A stretch of DNA of 64,000 bases. It comes from Prevotella intermedia ATCC 25611 = DSM 20706 (GTDB lineage: Bacteria; Bacteroidota; Bacteroidia; Bacteroidales; Bacteroidaceae). Below are positions 1-8,432 of the stretch, one piece after another (the first letter of the stretch is position 1; every line of letters begins with the position of its first letter). A program made the translations under genes and the position numbers. The DNA is taken from positions 1,116,001 to 1,180,000 of the forward strand of contig NZ_CP019300.1 of the NCBI RefSeq assembly GCF_001953955.1, given 5' to 3'. The notes beneath the pieces are model-generated. The model was not told the DNA's origin. It worked only from the letters and a program-made list of their open reading frames with translations, and searched no databases.

Positions 1-16
1 ATCTTTTCATATTCAT

Positions 17-637
17 TTAAAATTTCTTTCCACTTACGATGTTTATAAATGTTTTAATGATAATTTTGAAATCGAGCCATAGCGAACGTCTTTCAAAGTA
101 GCTTATATCCATTTCGAGACGTCGTAGCATCTTTTCCATTGTATCAGTATATCCGTTATAGAGCGTTGCCTCCGAAGTTAGCCCTGGTCTCATTTTATAA
201 ATGACAGGGTAGAGGTCGGTATGCTCCATAATCTTATCTATAAAGTATTTGCGTTCGGGTCGTGGACCAACTAACGACATATCGCCACACAACACATTCC
301 ATAATTGGGGCAGTTCGTCGAGATGGTGCCCACGGAGAAATTGCTCGAGCGGTGTAGAGTTCTTGCAATTCGTTTTTGCTACTAATTGCGGCTTTTCTTC
401 TTCCACGATACTGCTCATCGTGCGGAATTTAAGTATGACGAATGGTTCTCCCTTATATCCTATGCGTGTTTGTCGAAAGAATACAGGACCATTTCCTTGG
501 CATTTCATCAAAACAGAAATAATGGCAAAAATAGGCGAAAGCAAGATTAATCCAAGTGCAGCCATAGTAAAATCTGAGGCTCTTTTTATGCCTCGCTGTA
601 TGCTACCCATGGCATCGGTATGTGTTGCTTTACTCAT
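17..637 (-). CDS. Bacterial sugar transferase (polyprenyl-phosphate sugar-1-phosphate transferase)
   Basis: The protein has 206 residues and is of the small WcaJ/RfbP C-terminal-domain type. It should transfer a sugar-1-phosphate from a UDP-sugar to undecaprenyl phosphate, the first step of a capsule, O-antigen or exopolysaccharide repeat unit, at the inner face of the cytoplasmic membrane. One hydrophobic segment lies near residues 23-46, followed by the family motifs KFRTM, LDELPQLWNVL and GDMSLVGPRPE. The length fits a one-domain family member with no N-terminal multi-pass region. A 37-residue ORF ends 3 bases upstream of its start. Its polysaccharide locus presumably continues beyond the left window edge. 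The donor sugar cannot be deduced. Confidence 0.9.
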   Translation of the reverse strand: MSKATHTDAMGSIQRGIKRASDFTMAALGLILLSPIFAIISVLMKCQGNGPVFFRQTRIGYKGEPFVILKFRTMSSIVEEEKPQLVAKTNCKNSTPLEQFLRGHHLDELPQLWNVLCGDMSLVGPRPERKYFIDKIMEHTDLYPVIYKMRPGLTSEATLYNGYTDTMEKMLRRLEMDISYFERRSLWLDFKIIIKTFINIVSGKKF

Positions 638-640
638 TGT

Positions 641-754
641 CTACTCGGTTCTTATTACTGTCTTGTTTAAAGTCTTTCTGAATGCCTGACCTATGGTCTG
701 AACATCAGAAAGTGGACGGCTATTCCATAGTGCCCACTTGTATATAAACTCCAT
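641..754 (-). CDS. Possible 37-residue ORF upstream of the sugar transferase
   Basis: This short ORF begins with MEFIYKWALWNSRPLS and stops 3 bases before the sugar transferase start. It starts 17 bases downstream of a minus-strand TATCTTTG element, so it would be the first ORF of that transcript. I do not recognise it. It is rich in basic residues and has no signal peptide. It could be a leader peptide, the remnant of a longer gene, or chance. Confidence 0.3.
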   Translation of the reverse strand: MEFIYKWALWNSRPLSDVQTIGQAFRKTLNKTVIRTE

Positions 755-770
755 TTTCTGAAATTTGTTG

Positions 771-778
771 CAAAGATA
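771..778 (-). promoter_or_regulatory. Putative -7 element for the sugar transferase transcript
   Basis: Reading the minus strand gives TATCTTTG followed by CAAC, which matches the Bacteroidota -7 consensus TAnnTTTG. It lies 17 bases before the small ORF. I could not place a convincing -33 element. Confidence 0.45.
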
Positions 779-810
779 ATATATTTTTCTTAAATACTTT
801 TGTTTTTGTG

Positions 811-818
811 TATCTTTG
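811..818 (+). promoter_or_regulatory. Putative -7 element for dinB
   Basis: TATCTTTG followed by CACC matches the Bacteroidota -7 consensus. It sits about 20 bases before the TTG at 838, so the in-frame GTG at 808 lies upstream of the expected transcript. That is the reason for choosing the later dinB start. Confidence 0.5.
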
Positions 819-837
819 CACCAGAAAAAACTCAGTA

Positions 838-1899
838 TTGCGTAAAATAATCCATATAGATATGGACGCCTTCTTTGCTTCTGTTGAACAAAGAGACGCT
901 CCAGAGTTAAAAGGTGTGCCGTTAGTGGTGTGCCACGACCACCCACGTAGTGTTGTTACTACAGCAAGTTACGAGGCACGAAAGTATGGAGTACGTTCGG
1001 CAATGCCGTTATCTCAGGCAAAACTGCGTTGCCCACACCTCCTTGTTGTCGAACCGCATTTTCAGAAGTATAAAGAAGTCTCGCAACAGATTCACCGTAT
1101 TTTCCATAGATATACGGATTTGGTAGAGCCTATTTCGTTAGACGAGGCATTTCTCGATGTAACTCATAATAAGCTGGGAATAGAATTGGCGGTTGATTTG
1201 GCTAAAAAGGTGAAGGAAGATATATTCCGCGAAACGCATTTAACAGCCTCTGCAGGTGTAAGTTATAATAAGTTATTGGCAAAAATAGCCTCAGACTACC
1301 GTAAACCGAATGGTATTTTCACGGTACACCCCGACAAAGCATTAGATTTTATAGCAGAATTGCCCATAAGAAAGTTTTGGGGAATTGGTCCTAAAACGGC
1401 GGCAACTATGCACAAAATGGGCATCTACAAGGGCGAGCAACTGCGTAAAGTTTCGCTTACGCATTTGGTGCAAGTGTTTGGAAAAATGGGTTCTGTGCTT
1501 TACGACTTTGCCCGTGGTATAGACAACCGTCCTGTTGAGGCTTATCGTGAACGAAAGTCGGTGGGGTGCGAGCAAACTTTTTTGGAAGACTTAAATACAG
1601 AATCGAAAGTTGTAATAGCACTTTATCATATTGTTATAGAGCTGATTGAAAGAATTAGTAAAAGTAATTTTGAAGGTCATACCTTATCTTTAAAGATAAA
1701 GTGGAACACTAAAAGTCAGATTACACGAAGCATAACAGTGGGCAAGATATTGAAAACAAAAGACGACATTCTGCCTTTAGCAAAGTATCTTTTGCATCAA
1801 ACGGAATATCAGCGTCGTACTATCCGTTTACTCGGACTTTCCGTGAGTGGCGATGCTTCGCATAAATGGGAAGAAGGTTTCTTGGATTTCAGAGGATAA
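838..1899 (+). CDS. dinB: DNA polymerase IV (Y-family translesion polymerase)
   Basis: The 353-residue protein is a Y-family error-prone polymerase acting in lesion bypass. The catalytic palm starts at once with HIDMDAFFASVEQ, which holds metal-binding Asp residues. Next come SYEARKYGVRSAMP, the second catalytic segment SLDEAFLDVT and the fingers/thumb motif ASAGVSYNKLLAKIASDYRKP. The WGIGPKTA helix-hairpin-helix and a little-finger domain complete the chain. I start it at TTG 838, giving LRKIIHIDMDAFF. The longer frame from GTG 808 would place its first codons on top of a promoter-like TATCTTTG, and family members begin close to the IHIDMDAFF motif. It is transcribed divergently from the sugar transferase. 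Confidence 0.93.
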   Translation: MRKIIHIDMDAFFASVEQRDAPELKGVPLVVCHDHPRSVVTTASYEARKYGVRSAMPLSQAKLRCPHLLVVEPHFQKYKEVSQQIHRIFHRYTDLVEPISLDEAFLDVTHNKLGIELAVDLAKKVKEDIFRETHLTASAGVSYNKLLAKIASDYRKPNGIFTVHPDKALDFIAELPIRKFWGIGPKTAATMHKMGIYKGEQLRKVSLTHLVQVFGKMGSVLYDFARGIDNRPVEAYRERKSVGCEQTFLEDLNTESKVVIALYHIVIELIERISKSNFEGHTLSLKIKWNTKSQITRSITVGKILKTKDDILPLAKYLLHQTEYQRRTIRLLGLSVSGDASHKWEEGFLDFRG

Positions 1900-2089
1900 T
1901 TCTTTTACTATCTGTGTTTAACGAAGTTGTTTTGTATTTGGTAAAAGTATTCTTTGAGGTAATAGCTTCTTAGGAATTACAAGCATCAAGTTGGCAATCC
2001 GATACAAACTCCAATAAGGTTTGGTAGGCTTTTATTAAGGGAACGGTTTTATCTTTTCTTACTTTCGACAGATGCTAAAAGACTATTGG

Positions 2090-2278
2090 TTTTGTAAAGA
2101 TTATTCCGAAGAAAAACGATAATTTCGATTTGGCATTGCGAAAGCGGCTGTTTTGCAACGCAAAACCTACGCTTTTACCGTGCAAAAGAGCCGCTTTTGG
2201 AATGCAAAACAATAGGTTTTGTAAAGCGTTGATGTATAAGCTGTTATGTAATAGTTATATTCTTGAAAAATATTTACA
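2090..2278 (+). repeat. Dispersed intergenic repeat, copy 1
   Basis: First of seven copies in the window. It starts with TTTTGTAAAGATTATT and ends with GAAAAATATTTACA. The core alternates words ending in TTTTGC or GCAAAA: GCGGCTGTTTTGC, GCAAAACCTACGC, GCAAAAGAGCCGC and GCAAAACAATAGG. It lies in the 523-base gap between the convergent genes dinB and the TPR regulator. The rest of that gap (1900-2089 and 2279-2422) shows nothing I can name. Confidence 0.85.
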
Positions 2279-2422
2279 GTTTTATAGCTTTCTTTTCACC
2301 TCTATATAATAGGACGTATGCAGGAAAAGTGGAGTATAAATCTAAAAGGTTAGCCTAATCAGAAAGATGAGCTTATATGCTTATTCCTATTTCTGAATAT
2401 TGGTAGAATCTCAGACAACCGT

Positions 2423-3841
2423 TCATTCCATTTGTTGAATGTATTTCTCTAAATTCTCGTTGTTAAGGTTCAATCGCTTTCTGAGTCGGTAGCGAAGCTT
2501 GTAAAGGCCAGCTCCAGAAATATTAAGCACCGACATAATCTCGTGCCCATCAAGTCCTGTCTTTATGAGGCATACCAATCGTTTTTCTGCTTTGGTAATG
2601 GTTGGATATTGCTTTTCTAATCGACGACAAAAGTCATTGTCGATAAGTTGGAACTGCTCGTCGAAGAACTGCATTCTTTTCTTCTCCTTCGGGTCGCTGA
2701 GCATTGCTAATTGTAACGACATAGATATATTTTCCTGTTGCGATTTAGCTAACTTCTCTTGCTCTGTCTGCATTTTAAGTCTTGACAGTTCTTTCTCTAA
2801 TTCAGTACGCCTAAGCTTGTCTGATAGTTCCTTCGCTTCAAGTTCCACAATTCGTTTACGCTGCTTGGTTCGATAATAGAGCAGAACAGCAACGCACACT
2901 ATGAATACAGCAACGACGGCAACAAGTAGTAGCAGTATACGTTGTTCTTTCATTTCTTCGCGCGCTTTGAGCTGTTCGTTTTCTATTTTGGCTTTCTCTT
3001 GTATTTGTTCTATTTTAGAAGTAGCCATTGCTCCATTCAATGAATCCCGCATATCGTGGTATTGTGTGAAATGATTGATGAAGGAGCGGTAATCCTGACG
3101 CATTGAATCGATGTGAGTCATGGCCTGTAATGCTTCCACCTGAATGTTCAATTGTCCAAAGCGTACACTTTGTTCAAGGCACTTTTGCGCATAAGTATAA
3201 ATAGAATCGGTATGCCCGCGTTGCTTTGCTATGAGCAAACGACAATACATAAGCTGGGTGTGGAAGAATTCATTGGCTTGTTTATCCAAACTGTCAAGAA
3301 TCGCTGAAGCTTCTTTCATCTTTCCTTGCTTGATGTATATCTCCGCCAAGTTACTTAGGTCGGTTTGGAGAAAAACCTTGTTGGCTATGCGGTGGTCGTT
3401 GGCAATGGCATATTTCATTACTCGTTCTGCTCCTGCATAGTCTTTGCTGTGTTCCAACAGGTACACAGTCTTTGCATAGTAGTACCTATATTGCACCATT
3501 GGAGGTAGTTGTGGCACTGTGGCGTGTGCGCTCTCAAGGTACTTCCACGCTTCTTTCCAAAGACCAATTCCTTCGTACAACAGGGCAAGATGAATTTGGC
3601 ATGTTGCCAGACCTTCTTGATTGTGGGCTTTCTCGTAGATTATCTGTGCTTCAGAAATGCTTTTATAAGCTTTCACAAAAGAATAATTGACAATGTCCAA
3701 GTATGATTTATTCAGCAAACTGTCAGCATACTCTCTCCTCTCTTTGTCTGTAAACGAAGAGCAACCAACATTTATAAGCGTGGCAGCCAACAATATCAGA
3801 ATTGTTATTATACGTATATGATGTGCTTGAAAGATTCTCAT
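2423..3841 (-). CDS. TPR-transmembrane-HTH regulator, putative one-component sensor
   Basis: The 472-residue protein begins with a lipoprotein-like signal (hydrophobic stretch, then NVGCSS). A long helical region of TPR-like repeats (about 30-290) follows. A strong membrane segment rich in Leu and Val lies near 308-330, then a coiled coil (about 335-395). The C-terminus resembles the effector HTH of LuxR-type proteins (AEKRLVCLIKTG, then ISGAGLYKLRYRLRKRL). This layout, with periplasmic TPRs, one membrane pass and a cytoplasmic HTH, recurs in Bacteroidota. I start at ATG 3841, because the upstream Met at 3862 would lie inside the -7 element. It is divergent from three small secreted-protein genes, which are candidate targets. 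The ligand is unknown. Confidence 0.8.
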   Translation of the reverse strand: MRIFQAHHIRIITILILLAATLINVGCSSFTDKERREYADSLLNKSYLDIVNYSFVKAYKSISEAQIIYEKAHNQEGLATCQIHLALLYEGIGLWKEAWKYLESAHATVPQLPPMVQYRYYYAKTVYLLEHSKDYAGAERVMKYAIANDHRIANKVFLQTDLSNLAEIYIKQGKMKEASAILDSLDKQANEFFHTQLMYCRLLIAKQRGHTDSIYTYAQKCLEQSVRFGQLNIQVEALQAMTHIDSMRQDYRSFINHFTQYHDMRDSLNGAMATSKIEQIQEKAKIENEQLKAREEMKEQRILLLLVAVVAVFIVCVAVLLYYRTKQRKRIVELEAKELSDKLRRTELEKELSRLKMQTEQEKLAKSQQENISMSLQLAMLSDPKEKKRMQFFDEQFQLIDNDFCRRLEKQYPTITKAEKRLVCLIKTGLDGHEIMSVLNISGAGLYKLRYRLRKRLNLNNENLEKYIQQME

Positions 3842-3859
3842 GGTAAGCCGTTTTTGCAA

Positions 3860-3867
3860 CAAAGATA
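3860..3867 (-). promoter_or_regulatory. Putative -7 element of the TPR regulator gene
   Basis: The minus strand reads TATCTTTG followed by TTGC, matching TAnnTTTG. The distance to the ATG at 3841 gives a very short leader. Confidence 0.55.
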
Positions 3868-4001
3868 ATGATTTTCATAGATTATGCCCTTTCTTTTAAC
3901 ACTTATTTGATATATTGTCTATATGATGTCTATATGCTGATTTTGCTTTTTTGCAGGAAAATACATTACTTTGCGAAATCAATGTTTATAAAATTCACAT
4001 T

Positions 4002-4478
4002 ATGAAAAAGCTAAGGTATTTAATTCTTGCAGCAGCCTTGATGATGACTCTTGGAGTTATGGGTGAGGAAGGAGTGTTATTACAACTGAAAAATGGTTCG
4101 ATTGTAGGTTTTGCATTCTCAGGTAAACCCACAATGGTAATTGGTGCAACATTGGAAATTCGTGCAACCGAAACAACGGTCAGTTACGATTACAATGAGG
4201 TAAAGCGAGTATATTGGGGAGAAGTTCAGCCCAATAGTATATCTTCTACTAAAGATAACATCAACAGCGATGTGGTCTTCCGCATTAACGCCAATGGTCT
4301 GAACGTATCTGGTCTTGCCAATGGAGAACGTGTAAGTGTCTATGATACTGCAGGAAAATTGGTAACAACAGCTGTATCTACTCAAGACAATGGTACGTTG
4401 AGCTTGCCATTGAAACAGTCTGGTGGCATTTATATCGCACGTACACAGTCGGGTGTTTCTTTTAAGTTTACTCGATAA
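4002..4478 (+). CDS. Secreted protein with T9SS type A-like C-terminal domain
   Basis: The 158-residue product has a Sec signal peptide (MKKLRYLILAAALMMTLG). A short region follows that resembles a beta-rich LKNGSIVGFAF segment. The C-terminal stretch of about 65 residues reads like a type A sorting domain of the type IX secretion system (VSVYDTAGKLVTT, then GIYIARTQSG and a terminal KFTR). Such domains target proteins through the T9SS or resemble it in paralogues. The upstream in-frame start at 3951 is rejected, because a promoter-like TTACTTTG sits at 3967-3974 and the signal peptide begins at 4002. It is followed by two secreted proteins in the same direction. Function unknown. Confidence 0.75.
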   Translation: MKKLRYLILAAALMMTLGVMGEEGVLLQLKNGSIVGFAFSGKPTMVIGATLEIRATETTVSYDYNEVKRVYWGEVQPNSISSTKDNINSDVVFRINANGLNVSGLANGERVSVYDTAGKLVTTAVSTQDNGTLSLPLKQSGGIYIARTQSGVSFKFTR

Positions 4479-4533
4479 ATGTAACACCATTATTCTATTA
4501 TAACCTAATTATAAACCAATAAAAATACGCAAT

Positions 4534-5247
4534 ATGAAGAAGTCATTATCTATTATCTTTGCTGCAATGCTCGCTTTAGGAGCAAGCGCACAAAACACTC
4601 ATGACATAGTTGTATGGCACGGAACACAGTCTCAAACAATCCAAGCTGTGGATAGCATCACCTTTGTAGAATCGAAAGTAGAACCAACCTATGTAGATTT
4701 GGGGCTCAGTATAAAGTGGGGAACCTGTAATATCGGTGCAAAAAATCCTGAAGACTTTGGAAATTTCTACCAGTGGGGAGATGTAGCAACCAAAGAAAGC
4801 TACGATTGGGATACTTACAAGTACGGCACTGACCGCACTAATTTGGAAAAATACAATGTAAAAGATGGCAAAACAGTGCTTGACCCAGAAGACGATGCGG
4901 CAATAGTAAATTTGGGTGAAGGCTGGCGTATGCCTACTCCTGCTGAAATTAAAGAGTTAGTAGACAACTGTACATGGGAATGGACAACTGTTAATAATGT
5001 AAAAGGTTACAAGGTAACAGCCAAGAATGGTAATTCCATCTTCCTTCCAGCAGCAGGCGTGATGTTTGCCAAGAACCCTTATTATGGTGGACAGTATGGT
5101 TACTATTTGTCTAATACGCTTCGCGAAGGAGAGGAATCTTATGTTAAGATGTATGCTCAGGGATTTTCTTTCCAATCAGATAAATACCAGACAGACGACC
5201 GTATTGCACGAAACTATGGTATAACAGTTCGTCCTGTACACAAGTAA
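4534..5247 (+). CDS. Secreted FISUMP-like domain protein (paralogue 1)
   Basis: The 237-residue protein has a signal peptide ending near GASAQ. Residues 52-237 carry a domain common in Prevotella and Bacteroides secreted proteins. Its hallmarks are YVDLGLSIKWGTCNIGA, FGNFYQWGDV, GEGWRMPTPAEIKEL, NGNSIFLPAAG and a terminal ITVRPV. It resembles the FISUMP (TIGR02145) family, whose role is unknown, though surface or extracellular exposure is expected. A short N-terminal segment (IVVWHGTQSQTI, then DSITF) matches the start of its neighbour. It is 11 bases upstream of a clear paralogue and likely cotranscribed with it. Confidence 0.75.
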   Translation: MKKSLSIIFAAMLALGASAQNTHDIVVWHGTQSQTIQAVDSITFVESKVEPTYVDLGLSIKWGTCNIGAKNPEDFGNFYQWGDVATKESYDWDTYKYGTDRTNLEKYNVKDGKTVLDPEDDAAIVNLGEGWRMPTPAEIKELVDNCTWEWTTVNNVKGYKVTAKNGNSIFLPAAGVMFAKNPYYGGQYGYYLSNTLREGEESYVKMYAQGFSFQSDKYQTDDRIARNYGITVRPVHK

Positions 5248-5258
5248 AACAGCCTATT

Positions 5259-5972
5259 ATGATGAAGAAGTATGTTTTATCTTTCCTTCTCTTAGCAGTG
5301 GCATCAATGGCATTGGCACAGGATAAAGTAAGTGTAAAGGTATGGAAAGGTGGAAATGCTACAACCATAGAGCAAATAGACAGTATAACCTTTCCCAATG
5401 CTATGCAAGAGCCTGCTTGCGTAGACTTAGGACTGAGTGTGAAGTGGGCTTCTTGCAACCTCGGTGCAGAGACTCCAGAAGCTTATGGCAACTACTATGC
5501 TTGGGGCGAAACCAGTACTAAGGAATATTATAATTGGGATAAGTATAAATATTGTACTCCCTTGACAATGGCAATGTCAAAGTATAATTCCACTGACAAG
5601 AAGACAATTTTAGAGGCAGAAGACGATGCTGCTACTGTTCTGTTGGGAAATAATTGGCGAATTCCAACAGCAGACGAAATGAAAGAATTAGTGGAAAAAT
5701 GTACTTGGGAATGGTTGGAAGACGAAAAGAATAGAAACTATGGTTATTGGGTTACAGGACCAAATGGCAATCGTATCTTCCTGCCTGCCGCTGGTTGTAT
5801 CAATGACAACGTTCCATACGCAGTAGAGTTTTATGGATATTACTGGACGTCAGAAGTTGTTTCTTTTGAAAGCAAGTTGGCAGTTCATTTATTCTTTAAA
5901 GACAAATCTACCAATGGAAGTAATGTCAGCCATAGATATTATGGCTTTTCTATAAGACCAGTCAAACCGTAA
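5259..5972 (+). CDS. Secreted FISUMP-like domain protein (paralogue 2)
   Basis: The 237-residue paralogue of the preceding gene shares its order of elements: signal peptide ending ASMALAQ, the KVWKGG and DSITF segment, CVDLGLSVKWASCNLGA, YGNYYAWGE, NWRIPTADEMKELVEKCTWEW, NGNRIFLPAAG and a terminal FSIRPVKP. A second Met directly follows the first, so the true start may be 5262. The pair probably arose by tandem duplication, and the proteins have diverged throughout. A hairpin just downstream closes the unit. Function unknown. Confidence 0.75.
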   Translation: MMKKYVLSFLLLAVASMALAQDKVSVKVWKGGNATTIEQIDSITFPNAMQEPACVDLGLSVKWASCNLGAETPEAYGNYYAWGETSTKEYYNWDKYKYCTPLTMAMSKYNSTDKKTILEAEDDAATVLLGNNWRIPTADEMKELVEKCTWEWLEDEKNRNYGYWVTGPNGNRIFLPAAGCINDNVPYAVEFYGYYWTSEVVSFESKLAVHLFFKDKSTNGSNVSHRYYGFSIRPVKP

Positions 5973-5986
5973 GAAAGTATTGAAAG

Positions 5987-6042
5987 CAAAGTTTCCATTT
6001 CTGTGCCACTGCTTGAAGCGGGGTGCGGAAATGGAAACTTTG
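5987..6042 (+). terminator. Hairpin terminator after the FISUMP-like pair
   Basis: Perfect 15-bp inverted repeat CAAAGTTTCCATTTC / GAAATGGAAACTTTG with a 26-base loop that can itself pair (CACTGCTT with AAGCGGGGTG). No long U-run follows, so termination efficiency is uncertain. Confidence 0.65.
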
Positions 6043-6194
6043 TGTTTAAATACGCATTATGTACTTTCTTTTTGACTTTAATATTCGATTAAATACAATT
6101 AGGTAAAAACTACAGATTACGTTCGGTAGAACTTTATTTTAGAGAATTGAACTCCTCTTTATCGTTTAAGGAAAATACAGAAGAATAGAATCTG

Positions 6195-6382
6195 TTTTGT
6201 AAAGATAATTCCCAAGGAAAACGATAATTTCGATTTGGTATTGCGAAAGCGGCTGTTTTGCAACGCAAAACCTACGCTTTTACCGTGCAAAAGAGCCGCT
6301 TTTGGAATGCAAAACAATAGGTTTTGCAATACGTTGAAATATAGCGAGTTAGACAACAACTATACTTGTAAAAAATATTTAC
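6195..6382 (+). repeat. Dispersed intergenic repeat, copy 2
   Basis: Nearly the same core word order as copy 1: GCGGCTGTTTTGC, GCAAAACCTACGC, GCAAAAGAGCCGC, GCAAAACAATAGG. It ends with AAAAAATATTTACA, 10 bases before the lutC stop. It lies between convergent genes. Outside the terminator at 5987-6042 and this copy, the 419-base gap holds nothing I can name. Confidence 0.85.
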
Positions 6383-6391
6383 ACTTCTTGC

Positions 6392-6967
6392 TTAACCGAT
6401 AAGTATCACCGTAACACCACGAGCAGCTTGCGCACCCATTACCAAAGCCTGCTCAATGTCAGCTGTTTTGCTTGACCCTGAAATGAAAACGCCATAACCG
6501 TAGTTGTTCATTTCTACACGTTTATAGGCTTCATGCATATTATTTACGATGTTTTTCTTATCAAGCAAGATAACTAATTCTTCAGAAATGAAATATATAG
6601 CCCGCTCTTTCATTGTCTGCGGAACCCATATACAACCATTTTCTGCTACTCCCATTTCACCTTGAATGATACCAACATCAGTTCCATTGAGGTCGGCTGC
6701 ATTTGCCACAGTGTCGGGGTTTAAGTCTGCCTGAATCCCTTTTACATTCGATGCGAATACCTTTGCATCGGGATAAGCCTTGTGAATTACAGCATTTAAA
6801 TCGTCGGAAGCCTTAGCTTCTATGACCTTTCCGCCAACAGTCTTGGAAATTTCGATAAACTGTTTTATAATATCTTCGTAAACAATGCCCTTTACTGGTT
6901 TGGCTGGCATATCAAATTGCTGTGTAATACCGCCACGCAACTTGTCGAATAATTCTTCTTTCTTCAT
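6392..6967 (-). CDS. lutC: Lactate utilization protein C (LUD domain)
   Basis: The 191-residue LUD-domain protein is the third subunit of the LutABC L-lactate oxidation complex. It contains GTDVGIIQGEMGVAENGCIW, the nucleotide-binding-like region typical of YkgG/LutC, and ends with AARGVTVILIG. It is the last gene of a minus-strand run (lutA, lutB, lutC) with gaps of 19 and 51 bases, so one transcript is likely. LutC has no iron-sulfur motif of its own. The complex should oxidise lactate to pyruvate in the cytoplasm and pass electrons on. Confidence 0.88.
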   Translation of the reverse strand: MKKEELFDKLRGGITQQFDMPAKPVKGIVYEDIIKQFIEISKTVGGKVIEAKASDDLNAVIHKAYPDAKVFASNVKGIQADLNPDTVANAADLNGTDVGIIQGEMGVAENGCIWVPQTMKERAIYFISEELVILLDKKNIVNNMHEAYKRVEMNNYGYGVFISGSSKTADIEQALVMGAQAARGVTVILIG

Positions 6968-7018
6968 TATAGTTCGTTTTTATGAAGACGCAAGACTTCC
7001 AACTTGCGCCTTTTATAA

Positions 7019-8413
7019 CTATTTTTTCTTCCGCTCTTCTTTCAATTCTTTCATCGCTTGGCGATAAATCTTGTGAAATGGTTTCTTGGGAAATTGCATC
7101 ATTTCGTGCCCCACACTCCAAGGATTCAACTTGTTGTCAAGCATCTGTTTCGGTATATAGTTCGCCAAATAAGCATACCTTGTTGCAATGTCGTAAATTG
7201 TATAGTTGCCATACAACTTAGTCATTGCCTTTGCCATATACTTCTTTTGCTTGTTTTCTGTACCGAACTTTTCGAGTTCCTGACGCCAAGAATAAATCTG
7301 ACTGCCTGGAGTTACCTTTGTGGGACAAACGTGGTCGCAGCTTAAACAGAGCGAACAAGCCGAAACGTTTCCGCTGTGTTGCTTCGGATTGCGCAACATT
7401 CCAAGGTTCACGCCAATAGGTCCAGGAATGAAATAACTGTACGAATAGCCCATAGAACGTCGATAAACAGGGCACGTATTCATACACGCACCACAGCGAA
7501 TACATTTTGCCGTCTTCCAGTGTAGTGGGTTTGCTATTATATCGCTTCTGCCATTGTCTACCAAAATTACGTGCATTTCGCCGTCAGGACGAGCCTTGCG
7601 GAAATGAGAAGTAAAGGCTGTTGTAGGCTGACCTGTTCCACAACGGCATAATAAGCGTTGGAACACAGCCAAGGAATCGTAGTTTGGAATGACTTTGTCG
7701 ATGCCCATTGCCACGATATGCAGTTTCGGAATAGCCGTACACATATCTGCATTCCCTTCGTTGGTGCAAACTACACAGTCGCCCGTTGCAGCTACACCGA
7801 AATTACAACCTGTCATTCCCGCCTCAGCTTCGATAAACTCTTCACGCAAACTGTAACGTGCGCATTGTGTGAGATAGGTTGGGTCGTGGTTGCCAATATC
7901 TTTTGATATTCCTTTTTCTTCAAACATATCGCCCACTTCGTCGCGTGTAATGTGTGCAGCAGGTACCACTATGTGCGAAGGTTTCAAGTCCATTAGCTGT
8001 AAAATGCGTTCGCCCAAGTCGGTTTCTACAACGTCAATACCTTTTTTAATAAGGTAATCGTTCGTCTCGCATTCTTCGGTGAGCATTGATTTAGACTTCA
8101 CCAGCTTCTTTACCTTGTGGCATGCCAAAACGCCGTATGCAATTTCGTTAAGTTCTTGCGCATCTTTTGCCCAATGAACAATAACGCCATTGCTTTCCAA
8201 ATTCTTTGCAAATTGCTCCAAGTAGTCTGCCAAATGGGTTAGCGTATGCTCTTTTATTTGGCTTGCGTGTTCTCTTAAATCTTCCCATTCAGGGAGCATT
8301 GCAGCCTGAATATCGCGCTTTTCTCTGATTCCCCAAAAAGTTTGGTCGTGGCGAGTTACTTTATCAGGGTTTGACAGGAATGCTGCTGCCTTCTTAGAAT
8401 GACTTGTTGCCAT
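7019..8413 (-). CDS. lutB: Lactate utilization iron-sulfur protein B
   Basis: The 464-residue LutB combines an N-terminal LUD domain with a ferredoxin-like module. Two 4Fe-4S motifs are visible in the C-terminal half: CIRCGACMNTCP and CSLCLSCDHVCP. The usual LUD segment GMTGCNFGVAATGDCV, then TNEGN, precedes them. The length matches the family. A Lys-rich C-terminus (EERKKK) ends the protein. It sits between lutA and lutC. Known family members form a cytoplasmic complex that supports growth on L-lactate, which fits an anaerobe living beside lactate producers. Confidence 0.92.
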   Translation of the reverse strand: MATSHSKKAAAFLSNPDKVTRHDQTFWGIREKRDIQAAMLPEWEDLREHASQIKEHTLTHLADYLEQFAKNLESNGVIVHWAKDAQELNEIAYGVLACHKVKKLVKSKSMLTEECETNDYLIKKGIDVVETDLGERILQLMDLKPSHIVVPAAHITRDEVGDMFEEKGISKDIGNHDPTYLTQCARYSLREEFIEAEAGMTGCNFGVAATGDCVVCTNEGNADMCTAIPKLHIVAMGIDKVIPNYDSLAVFQRLLCRCGTGQPTTAFTSHFRKARPDGEMHVILVDNGRSDIIANPLHWKTAKCIRCGACMNTCPVYRRSMGYSYSYFIPGPIGVNLGMLRNPKQHSGNVSACSLCLSCDHVCPTKVTPGSQIYSWRQELEKFGTENKQKKYMAKAMTKLYGNYTIYDIATRYAYLANYIPKQMLDNKLNPWSVGHEMMQFPKKPFHKIYRQAMKELKEERKKK

Positions 8414-8432
8414 GTTTTATCCTCCTTATAAA

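Noticed and set aside
808..837. Extended dinB start at GTG 808
   Set aside because: It overlaps a promoter-like TATCTTTG and adds residues before the normal start of the Y-family palm.
3951..4001. Longer start of the T9SS-type protein at 3951
   Set aside because: It precedes the signal peptide and runs across a promoter-like element.
6159..6359. 66-residue ORF on the minus strand in a repeat copy
   Set aside because: The dispersed repeat is short of stop codons, so ORFs such as this one, 12183-12365, 19578-19817, 36480-36683, 36562-36783 and 58122-58784 appear in either strand. They share words like LLFCIPKAALL because the DNA is repeated, not because a protein is conserved.
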